From CAWDNM01 sp964521195 (lineage in GTDB: Bacteria > Actinomycetota > Coriobacteriia > Anaerosomatales > JAAXUF01), in assembly GCA_964521195.1 (NCBI GenBank), contig CAZFRE010000002.1:582944-646943 (forward strand): DNA of 64,000 bases, written 5' to 3'. Below are positions 57,731-64,000 of the stretch, in pieces (position 1 is the stretch's first letter; the number at the start of each line of letters is the position of its first letter). The notes beneath the pieces are model-generated. The model had not been told where the DNA came from. It searched no databases and was given only the letters and a program-made list of their open reading frames with translations. Both the position numbers and the translations under genes were made by a program.

Positions 57731-58068
57731 TCTCGCAGGGCGAGGTGTGGTGGGCCGACCTCGGCGAACCCATCGGCTCGGCTCCTGGCTTTCGCCGTCC
57801 GGTGGTCGTCGTCCAGAGCGACTCGTTCAACCGCAGCAAGATCGCGACGGTCGTCTGCGTCCCGCTGACCAGCAATCTGCATTGGGCGGATGCCCCGGGC
57901 AACGTGCTGCTGACCGCATCGGTGTCGGGACTCCCCAAGGATTCGGTCGCCAACGTCTCCCAGCCCGTCACGATCGACCGCAGCGTCCTGACCGATGTCG
58001 TCGGCAAGCTTCCGGACGCCAAACTCGAGCTGATCCTCTATGGGCTCGATGTTGTTCTAGGACGTTGA
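57724..58068 (+). CDS. Cassette 7 MazF/PemK-type mRNA interferase
   Basis: A 114-residue toxin with the MazF pattern: QGEVWWADLGEPIGSAPGF, RRPVVVVQSDSFN and TVVCVPLTSNL, with the catalytic Arg in the first part and Thr in TSNL. It should cut single-stranded RNA. TA pairs in cassettes are known to stabilise integron arrays. Confidence 0.9.
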   Translation: MVISQGEVWWADLGEPIGSAPGFRRPVVVVQSDSFNRSKIATVVCVPLTSNLHWADAPGNVLLTASVSGLPKDSVANVSQPVTIDRSVLTDVVGKLPDAKLELILYGLDVVLGR

Positions 58069-58074
58069 GCCGGC

Positions 58075-58159
58075 ATCGAACAAAGGCATCAACCTGACGG
58101 CCAGAAGGTAGACTGACCTGAAGGCGCCTGCGCCGCAGGTTATGCCTAACACGTTAGCC
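58075..58159 (+). repeat. attC7 (class A)
   Basis: R'' ATCGAAC, R' GTTAGCC, 85 bp. Stem AACCTG/CAGGTT. Confidence 0.92.
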
Positions 58160-58188
58160 CTACTAGTGCGTCGTTGAGGGGTGAACCG

Positions 58189-58767
58189 GTGACCGAGCTC
58201 CTTGCCCTAGCCACAACGGCACTGACCTTCGCGCTCGTCTGCGTGACGATTTGGTACGCGTGGCAAACGCAGCAGATGGTTCGCGAAATGGCTTCGGCCA
58301 GAGCGGCGGCTGTTCGGCCAGCCTTGCGACTCGACTACGGTGTTCTGCCGGAGGGGCTCGTATTCCTGGTCCTAGAGAACGTGGGAGTCGGCCCTGCGGT
58401 TCAGGTATCGGTGCAGCTCGAAATCAGGGGCTTCACCTCTTCGCACGAGCCCGACTCACTCAAGGTCCCACTGGTCCGATCTGGCGAGAATATCGTCTTG
58501 CACTATCCCGCTTGGGGCGACCACGACCTGATGTCGCTCGACAACCTCGCATCGGTGCCGGCGACAATCAGGATGACCGGCGAGTGCCTCGATCTAGATG
58601 GGCAGCGCCACCACGTATTGGACGAGTTGAGTTTCGCGGCCCCGCAAGACCGGATTCCGCGGCTCGACATGCTTGACGCACAGGCGCGCCAAACGCAGAT
58701 TCTGGATGCCGTCCAACGCGAGCTGGCTGAGGGCAATCGTCTACGGCGCAAGCGGTGCGAGGGCTAA
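58189..58767 (+). CDS. Cassette 8 single-span membrane protein
   Basis: A 192-residue protein with one N-terminal membrane helix (about 3-22), then a cytoplasmic alpha/beta domain (PALRLDYGVLPEGLVFLVLE, then VSVQLEIRGF) and a basic tail. Similar short membrane proteins with this soluble domain occur widely, but the family is not recognised. GTG 58189 follows GAGGGG. The stop TAA lies in R''. Cassette spans 58154-58840. Confidence 0.78.
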   Translation: MTELLALATTALTFALVCVTIWYAWQTQQMVREMASARAAAVRPALRLDYGVLPEGLVFLVLENVGVGPAVQVSVQLEIRGFTSSHEPDSLKVPLVRSGENIVLHYPAWGDHDLMSLDNLASVPATIRMTGECLDLDGQRHHVLDELSFAAPQDRIPRLDMLDAQARQTQILDAVQRELAEGNRLRRKRCEG

Positions 58768-58846
58768 CAAAGGCATCGAGCAGAACGCCAGCAGGTAGAC
58801 TGACCTGAGAGGGCATGCGCGTCTGCTCATGCCTAAGACGTTGGAC
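58762..58846 (+). repeat. attC8 (class C)
   Basis: R'' GGCTAAC, R' GTTGGAC, 85 bp. Stem GAGCAG/CTGCTC. Confidence 0.92.
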
Positions 58847-58860
58847 AGACGGGGGGCGTC

Positions 58861-59574
58861 GTGCCGAACGACCTGTATCGGGCGCGCATGATAACTGAAG
58901 CAGGGCATGCGGTCGCGAAAGCACGCGATGCCGCGCGTTTGAAGCATCCTGGTCTCACGGGCGAAGTCCGTGAACTCGTCGTCCAGGACTTGTTGCAGCC
59001 AATTCTGCCCCAAGCTTTCGCGGTGGGATCAGGGAAGATCGTGGATGCCCAGAACCATATGAGCGCACAAACGGATGTCGTGCTCTACAACCGGCAGTAT
59101 CTGCCCGCACTCATGGACAGTGGAAGCGACAACCGGCGGGGAGTGTTCCCAGTTGAGTCCGTCGTCTTGGTGATGGAGGTCAAGAGCCAATCCACTTCGT
59201 CGACGATGCGCGATGCCATCAAGAAGGCCAAGCAGCTGCACACCCTCAGTGGTCCTTCTCGCCATGGCAGGAAGTTGCCATACGCGGTCTACTTCGCGTT
59301 TGACTCAGATCTCAAGTCAGGGGGCAAGTCGGAGATGGATCGGTACAAGGAGCTCGACCCAGATTGGGCGACGGACCCCTCGCTTCAGGCGTTGTGCGTG
59401 GTTGGCTCGGGGCACTGGGGTTTCGTCAGCTCCAAATGGACGAAACACAGGCCAACGGATGAGTACGACGAGATACTCGTGCTGCTCTCTCAGACCGTGA
59501 ACACCATTCTGCCGGTTGGAATCGATGGCCAGAAGCTCGTGTTTGGCAACTACCTGAAACCGAACCGCGGCTAG
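58861..59574 (+). CDS. Cassette 9 DUF6602-like protein, PD-(D/E)xK nuclease fold
   Basis: A 237-residue soluble protein. E35 (GEVREL), D72 (TDVVLYN) and E106-x-K108 (VMEVKSQ) match the PD-(D/E)xK nuclease core, and the arrangement matches the DUF6602 family as I recall it. Such domains are frequent in defence-related genes. No partner gene shares the cassette (58841-59657). GTG 58861 follows a GGGGGG run. Confidence 0.72.
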   Translation: MPNDLYRARMITEAGHAVAKARDAARLKHPGLTGEVRELVVQDLLQPILPQAFAVGSGKIVDAQNHMSAQTDVVLYNRQYLPALMDSGSDNRRGVFPVESVVLVMEVKSQSTSSTMRDAIKKAKQLHTLSGPSRHGRKLPYAVYFAFDSDLKSGGKSEMDRYKELDPDWATDPSLQALCVVGSGHWGFVSSKWTKHRPTDEYDEILVLLSQTVNTILPVGIDGQKLVFGNYLKPNRG

Positions 59575-59580
59575 TCCGCT

Positions 59581-59663
59581 GTCCAACAAAGGCATCGAGC
59601 GGACGGCGTCAGCGCTAGACTGAAGCGAGGCATGGGCCGCCGCTCATGCCTAAGACGTTCGAC
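59581..59663 (+). repeat. attC9 (class B)
   Basis: R'' GTCCAAC, R' GTTCGAC, 83 bp. Stem GAGCGG/CCGCTC. Confidence 0.92.
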
Positions 59664-59679
59664 CGAACACGGGGGGCTG

Positions 59680-60510
59680 ATGGGCGAGGGGCCTGAAAGT
59701 GTGAGCGTCCGTGAGGCGGTGAGCGCGATGCTCGCCGCCCCGCACATCGGCCGCACGGTGATCGCGGGTACGGTCGCCATGATGGCCGCGACGCTGATGC
59801 CGGAATCATTGGGCCTGCTCGCGTCCGCGATACTGATCACGGTCACCGGATATCAAGTGACGTTGGCGCGCCATGTCGCATTCGATGATCCGCTGCCACC
59901 TCCCTTTGCCGGTCAACTTGGGACCATGCTCCGCCGCGGCATCTCGGTAGGCATGATCGTGGGCGTACCGCCGTTTCTGCTAGTCACCGGGTTGTTCTTG
60001 CTGGCGATGTCACCCGTTCCTGAATCGCTCGGCACGCTTGCCTCGTCAGTCGCGTGGGCAGCACTCATCCTGAGCCTGCTGGTCCTCATCCCGCTGGGTG
60101 TCGTCGCGTTCGGCAGTCGCTACCTGTACTTCGACCGGTTCCGCGAGGGGTTTCACTACTTGGACGCACTCCGGCGCTTCATGCGGTTGTGGCGTCAAGG
60201 GCTGGTGGCCGCTGCTGTGCCGGCTGCGTGGACGCTCATCTCGCTGTCGGTGCGAAATCTGTTGGGACGCGCAATCGGTATCCCCAATCTCGGCGATGCC
60301 GGCAAGACGGCGTGGGACTTGGCAACCGGTCACTTCTCGGCTGCAGGTGCGGTGTCGATCATCGTGCAGCTCGTGCTCACGGCTTTGGGATTCGCTGTGA
60401 TTCTCGTCTGTGCGCATCTTCTCGGGCAGTACACGCGGTTGGCCTACGTGCCTGATGAGGCGCTGCTGCAGTCGGTCGAACAAGGGCATCGAGCGGACGG
60501 CGCAAGGTAG
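59680..60510 (+). CDS. Cassette 10 DUF4013-like membrane protein
   Basis: A 276-residue protein with six or so membrane helices. The part ILITVTGYQVTLARHVAFDD is like DUF4013 proteins. The reading frame continues 36 bases into attC10, so the C-terminus (EQGHRADGAR) is encoded by the recombination site. ATG 59680 follows GGGGGG. Cassette spans 59658-60551. Confidence 0.78.
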   Translation: MGEGPESVSVREAVSAMLAAPHIGRTVIAGTVAMMAATLMPESLGLLASAILITVTGYQVTLARHVAFDDPLPPPFAGQLGTMLRRGISVGMIVGVPPFLLVTGLFLLAMSPVPESLGTLASSVAWAALILSLLVLIPLGVVAFGSRYLYFDRFREGFHYLDALRRFMRLWRQGLVAAAVPAAWTLISLSVRNLLGRAIGIPNLGDAGKTAWDLATGHFSAAGAVSIIVQLVLTALGFAVILVCAHLLGQYTRLAYVPDEALLQSVEQGHRADGAR

Positions 60511-60557
60511 ACTGACCTGACAGGCATGGGCCGCCGCTCATGCCCAAGACGTTCGCC
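60475..60557 (+). repeat. attC10 (class B, GGGCAT variant)
   Basis: R'' GTCGAAC, R' GTTCGCC, 83 bp. The 5' GGGCAT is matched by 3' ATGCCC, a paired change against AAGGCAT/ATGCCT in other sites. Confidence 0.92.
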
Positions 60558-60576
60558 GGACCACGGAGGAGTTGCA

Positions 60577-61326
60577 CTGAGCCCGCTGGACGACCCCAAG
60601 TTCATCGGCGAGCCGATGTCCGCAGAGCGATGGCGTCTGGTCGGTCCGGGCCTGCTATTCAGTGTGGCCATTCTCGTCAGCAGAGTCTCGCACACCGCTC
60701 GGAGCGGCGACGGTCGTGCCGCGCTGCTGGATACGGCGGCGATCCTCGCGTGGGGTGCCGCGATCGTCACCCTGCTCTGGCTCTGGGCGTCGCGTTACCG
60801 CCGTGTCGCGCGCCGTCTGGGTTCTCTTGACGAACTCGACGCTGCAATCTCCAAGACCCGTGACCCGCTCGTGCGCACGAGGCTGGTCTCGATTGAGTAT
60901 GAGATGGCTCGGGCTACTGTTCGTGCGAGAGGCAGGATCGCCTCGCCCGTCGCGTACGTGAACCCGGAACGGTGGACTCGGGCTCGAACACCGCAGGCAT
61001 CCATACCCTACGTCGTGTTCACGGCGAGCGCATTCAGTATCGCGGGCGTCGCTGTCGGCATCTACGGACTCGCTCAGCTCTTTGGCGGACCCTTCTTCTT
61101 AGCGTTGTTTGCCCTTACGGTCAGCGTGGCATGCATCGGGTTCTTGGCCTACACGGTCCGCAAGTCGGTGAGCCCCGCGGCGCGGCATCTGCGAAGTGTC
61201 CGCAAGACGGCTCGTCTGGACGGACCGCAACGCTGGTCCTCGCTCCTAGAACTCGCTTCGGTGGACCCGGCATCGGCCGGCGAACAAAGGCATCAACCTG
61301 ACGGCCAGAAGGTAGAATCCACCTGA
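60577..61326 (+). CDS. Cassette 11 membrane protein
   Basis: A 249-residue protein with two N-terminal and two C-terminal membrane spans around a charged helical middle. GGAGGA at 60565 lies six bases before CTG 60577; the first in-frame ATG is at 60616, so initiation is at CTG or at this ATG. The frame runs 48 bases into attC11, giving a C-terminal EQRHQPDGQKVEST. Cassette spans 60552-61358. Confidence 0.72.
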   Translation: MSPLDDPKFIGEPMSAERWRLVGPGLLFSVAILVSRVSHTARSGDGRAALLDTAAILAWGAAIVTLLWLWASRYRRVARRLGSLDELDAAISKTRDPLVRTRLVSIEYEMARATVRARGRIASPVAYVNPERWTRARTPQASIPYVVFTASAFSIAGVAVGIYGLAQLFGGPFFLALFALTVSVACIGFLAYTVRKSVSPAARHLRSVRKTARLDGPQRWSSLLELASVDPASAGEQRHQPDGQKVEST

Positions 61327-61364
61327 AGGCGCCTGCGCCGCAGGTTATGCCTAAGACGTTAGGC
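61279..61364 (+). repeat. attC11 (class A)
   Basis: R'' GGCGAAC, R' GTTAGGC, 86 bp. Stem AACCTG/CAGGTT. Confidence 0.92.
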
Positions 61365-61386
61365 ACAACGGAGGGGACTGGGCTCG

Positions 61387-61812
61387 ATGAGTTCGCGTGT
61401 CGCTCGCACCATCGCCGCCATGGGAGTCTGGTTCGTCGCTTTCACGTTGTCCCGGTTCTTCCTCGACGGCTGAACCGTCCCAATTCGCGTGGGCTGGTGG
61501 CTCATCCTCGTGGGGCTTGCCGCTGTCATCATTCGCGATGCCATTCTCCCGGGCATGGCCCGCTCCGACATCGCCGCGCAGCTGGTCGCCTGCTATCTCG
61601 GCGGAGTGCTCGCCCGCGCCTTCGAACTCCTCGAGATGGGCTCGTTGCCGGATTCAGGCGTGACGGCGATCTGGCTGCTCACGGGCGCCTGGCCGTTCGC
61701 GGGTGCTCGGGCCTGGTCGGGACTCGCGGACACGGCCCTGGCACTGTGCATCGTCGCATTCGCCGGCGCCACCAAGGCTCGGTCTGCAAGCCGTCAACGA
61801 ACCTTGGGCTGA
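61387..61812 (+). pseudogene. Cassette 12 membrane protein interrupted by TGA
   Basis: ATG 61387 follows GGAGGGG and reads MSSRVARTIAAMGVWFVAFT, then meets TGA at 61471-61473. The same frame continues TVPIRVGWWLILVGLAAVI with three more hydrophobic spans to 61812. The halves fit one protein if TGA is a point change from TGG. Otherwise GTG 61489 begins a 107-residue protein. Cassette spans 61359-61909. Confidence 0.65.
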
Positions 61813-61829
61813 GCGCGGGCCGCTCGTGT

Positions 61830-61915
61830 GCCTAACAAAGGCATCAACCTGACGGCCAGAAGGTAGAATCCACCTGAAAGCGCCTGCGCCGCAGGTTATG
61901 CCTAACACGTTGGGC
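61830..61915 (+). repeat. attC12 (class A)
   Basis: R'' GCCTAAC, R' GTTGGGC, 86 bp. Stem AACCTG/CAGGTT. Confidence 0.92.
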
Positions 61916-61935
61916 AGAACGGGGAGGGTTGGGAC

Positions 61936-62331
61936 TTGAAGCCAGAGTGCATTCCGGTTGATGTCGGTTCGCAGGTCTCTCCTCGGGAGTTCTCGGCAGT
62001 TCGATACTCGATGCGCGCGCCGGAGCGAGACGCTCTCGACCTGCACGTGGATTTCATCCTCGATGACGCGTCTGAGGCCTCACTGGTATTCGGCGGACCG
62101 GTCGGATTCCGCGTGCTCGATGAACGTGACCTGATCGAGTTCTGGAACGCATACAGTCGGCCAAACGGTTGGCTGTGGGAGGTGCTCAGCGGCGGTTGGC
62201 TTGAGTTGGAGTTCTCTCGCCCGGGCTTTGTGGATCGCGACTTGATTCCTGACTTGCGGGAGTTCCTCGTAGTGGGTGACATGTGCGTCAGCGTGCTCTG
62301 CACCCGGCCACCAGTACTCGCAGCGCGCTGA
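61936..62331 (+). CDS. Cassette 13 soluble protein of unknown function
   Basis: A 131-residue acidic protein with mixed beta strands and helices (VDFILDDASEASLVFGG, then NAYSRPNGWLWEVLSGGW) and no membrane span or signal peptide. TTG 61936 follows GGGAGGG. No family recognised. Cassette spans 61910-62430. Confidence 0.72.
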   Translation: MKPECIPVDVGSQVSPREFSAVRYSMRAPERDALDLHVDFILDDASEASLVFGGPVGFRVLDERDLIEFWNAYSRPNGWLWEVLSGGWLELEFSRPGFVDRDLIPDLREFLVVGDMCVSVLCTRPPVLAAR

Positions 62332-62349
62332 TGCTGACTGTCAGCGTCT

Positions 62350-62436
62350 GCCCAACAAAGGCATCAACCTGACGGCCAGAAGGTAGACTGCGGAAGAGAG
62401 GCACCTGCGCCGCAGGTTATGCCTAACACGTTGGAC
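62350..62436 (+). repeat. attC13 (class A)
   Basis: R'' GCCCAAC, R' GTTGGAC, 87 bp. Stem AACCTG/CAGGTT. Confidence 0.92.
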
Positions 62437-62968
62437 ACACCAGCTCTTCTCGGGCATGCAAGCTTGCACTCATCGGTGGCACGGTCACCGCTCGCCACGC
62501 TCTCGGGAAGCGCCCACCGCGGCTCGCGACACTCACGCGGGCTTCGCCGTCGGCCGGGTCCGGCAAGCAGCCACTCCTCGGCGTGCCCCGCACTCCACCG
62601 CCATCATCGGGCTCACGGCTGACCTGCGGCACGGTGACCTGGGCACTCGGTACGCTTCACCGGCACGGCGACCCGCCGCCATCCTCTCGGCTTTGGGGCC
62701 GCATGCCGGGTCGGGCACTCGCGACTCCTCGGCGTGCCGCATGATGTCTCGCCACGCTCTCGGGCGTGCATCCCCCGCCACCGGCACCATCCTCGGGCCG
62801 GTATCTGACGCGCGCTGCACCTTTTCGGATTCGATACGGGAAGACCGCCGTCTGCGACCCGTGAGTCGATCCCGGGTCTCACACATGGTGTCCAACAAAC
62901 GGATCGAGCAGAACGCCACGCGCTACACTGACCTGAGAGCGCATGCGCGTCTGCTCATCCGTAACACG
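62431..62968 (+). mobile_element. Cassette 14: non-coding, homologue of cassette 15
   Basis: No convincing gene. The region from the TGCAAGCTTGCA palindrome (62457-62468) to the end aligns with cassette 15, including CACCGCCATCATCGGGCTCA and the run before the attC. Within the cassette, CTCCTCGGCGTGCC recurs at 62574 and 62725 (151 bases apart), suggesting an internal duplication. A minus-strand frame (MCETR...) is partly kept between the two cassettes, so a reverse gene is not excluded. Confidence 0.75.
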
Positions 62969-62974
62969 TTGGAC
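62890..62974 (+). repeat. attC14 (class C, ACGGAT variant)
   Basis: R'' GTCCAAC, R' GTTGGAC, 85 bp. ACGGAT at 5' is matched by ATCCGT at 3', a paired change against AGGCAT/ATGCCT. Confidence 0.92.
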
Positions 62975-63474
62975 ACACTCGCCCATTCCAGGTATGCAAG
63001 CTTGCACTCATCGGTGGCACGGAAGCTCTTCGCCACGCTCTCGGGCTTCGACTTCGATCCGCGCCCGGCAAGCAGCCACTCCTCGGCGTGCCACGCACCT
63101 CACCGCCATCATCGGGCTCACGTGTGACCGGCGACAGGGTGACCGGGGCAGCCGGCACCGTCTGCCGGCACGGTCACTTCCCGCCACGCTCTCGGGTCGC
63201 GACCGGCTGCTGGGTCGGGAACTCGCGGCTCCTCGGCGTGCCGCACCAGACGTGGCCTGAGTCTCGGGCACAAGCGTCCCGCCACCGGCGCCATGGCCGG
63301 GCCGTCGTCTGCTGCATGCTGCACCGTTTCGGATTTCATAGGGGAGGACCGCCGCGCGTGGCCTGCGAGCAACTCTCGGGTCTCACACATGGTGTCCAAC
63401 AAGGGCATCGAGCAGAACGCCAGAAGGTAGAATGGGGAAGAGAGGGCATTGGGCGTCTGCTCATGCCCAAGACG
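62969..63474 (+). mobile_element. Cassette 15: non-coding, homologue of cassette 14
   Basis: Shares with cassette 14 the palindrome TGCAAGCTTGCA (62995-63006), the block GCAAGCAGCCACTCCTCGGC and the end before the attC, with small indels. CTCCTCGGCGTGCC recurs at 63079 and 63229 (150 bases apart). No forward frame is shared over the full length. Confidence 0.75.
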
Positions 63475-63480
63475 TTGGGC
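63394..63480 (+). repeat. attC15 (class C, GGGCAT variant)
   Basis: R'' GTCCAAC, R' GTTGGGC, 87 bp. GGGCAT is matched by ATGCCC. Confidence 0.92.
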
Positions 63481-63948
63481 GCATTTGCGCGCTCCGGTCC
63501 CGCACCCACCCGTCGTCTGGGCTCGCGCAAGCTAAGCAGGGTGCTCTCACACGGTCGTCTCGGCTTGTCGGCTCGCGAGTCGCATCTCGTCGGGAAGTGC
63601 TCATCTCAAGTCCGCGCGATCGTGCCTTGCCGCCCCCGGGTCCGCGCCGCGCGCGAACCGCACGTCCCGCTCGCGACCGCTTTCGGTCATCTCGGCGCCT
63701 GGGTGGCGCTCGGGTCACCGGATCTGCTGCGACTGGCATCGCTGGCTCGTGCAGACGCTATGGGTTCAGCGGATCGCTCGGGTCCGGCTTCACGCTCGTG
63801 TGACTGTCAGCCGCCGGCGCGCCCCTCGCGCACCTGCTGCGGCCATCGCCACCTGAAACCGTGAAGCGCCCAACAAGGGCATCGAGCAGAACGCCAGAAG
63901 GTAGAATGCGGAAGAGAGGGCATTGGGCGTCTGCTCATGCCCAAGACG
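63475..63948 (+). mobile_element. Cassette 16: no recognised gene
   Basis: The 474 bases between attC15 and attC16 hold no convincing reading frame on either strand. It is GC-rich and is not clearly related to the other non-coding cassettes. Confidence 0.6.
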
Positions 63949-63954
63949 TTAGGC
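63868..63954 (+). repeat. attC16 (class C, GGGCAT variant)
   Basis: R'' GCCCAAC, R' GTTAGGC, 87 bp. GGGCAT is matched by ATGCCC. Cassette 17 begins at 63949 and is cut by the window edge. Confidence 0.92.
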
Positions 63955-64000
63955 AAACACGCTGCAGCCGGGTTCCTCGTCGTTCGCCTCGGCTGGCGCC

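Larger units (their letters stand above)
52061..64000 (+). mobile_element. Chromosomal integron, at least 16 complete cassettes
   Basis: The element comprises intI, a yefM-yoeB pair, an attI-like site and 16 attC-ended cassettes, with a 17th cut by the window edge. All attC sites lie in the same direction. For every cassette the first bases (TTNNNN) are the complement of the matching bases of its own R'' box (16 of 16), as expected if each circularises through its own attC. The flanking genes share the base composition of the rest of the chromosome, so this is a sedentary element and not a plasmid or transposon-borne integron. Confidence 0.95.

Noticed and set aside
54165..63954. CRISPR array
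   Set aside because: The repeats are 83-87 bp, imperfect, directional, fold on themselves and lie 490-890 bases apart with genes between them. They are attC sites.

Overview
The window is high-GC DNA from one chromosome. It most likely comes from an anaerobic member of the Actinomycetota, perhaps the Coriobacteriia or a relative. The support is an actinobacterial DUF2469 gene, GatCAB, CWB2 wall-anchor repeats, ferredoxin-type proteins, carbamate kinase, three DegV proteins, many GTG/TTG starts and many 4-bp stop/start overlaps. The lineage is an inference from gene content; there is no rRNA or tRNA gene here.

From 1 to 51.9 kb the layout is ordinary chromosomal. A partial surface protein is followed by lipA and a ferritin-like/GGDEF protein (1-3.3 kb). 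Next come a DUF2469 gene and a tight ligA operon ending in two CPBP proteases, one fused to a ferredoxin (3.4-8.6 kb). gatCA and gatB (8.7-16.3 kb) flank a small UbiB/phasin-like operon. Then follow an S55-type secreted protein, a ZIP transporter, a NERD-like protein and a CapA-like protein (16.3-22.8 kb). A two-component system lies between two paralogous membrane-protein genes (22.8-26.6 kb). DegV, PASTA, HAD, ferredoxin and carbamate kinase genes fill 26.7-32.3 kb, with two more DegV genes and small membrane and redox genes to 39 kb. Envelope and RNA genes (RlpA, NYN, CWB2, RlmKL, YgjP, YihY), leuCD, a lipoprotein and a zinc phospholipase-like protein complete this part.

From 52.06 kb to the window end there is a chromosomal integron. 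It has an IntI-type integrase with the integron-specific insertion, a yefM-yoeB toxin-antitoxin pair, an attI-like site, and at least 16 complete gene cassettes, each ended by an 83-87 bp attC. In all 16 cassettes the first bases (TTNNNN) are the exact complement of the matching bases of that cassette's own R'' box, so the boundaries are secure. The integrase points toward the array, so attI lies at its 3' side. Cassettes carry mostly small membrane proteins, a mazEF-like pair and a DUF6602-type nuclease-like protein. Two families of apparently non-coding cassettes occur as adjacent pairs (cassettes 1-2 and 14-15). Cassettes 1-2 share a nested palindromic structure with compensatory base changes, which is the strongest candidate for an undescribed element here.

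No CRISPR array, insertion sequence, rRNA or tRNA was seen. Outside the non-coding cassettes no gene-free gap exceeds 300 bases.
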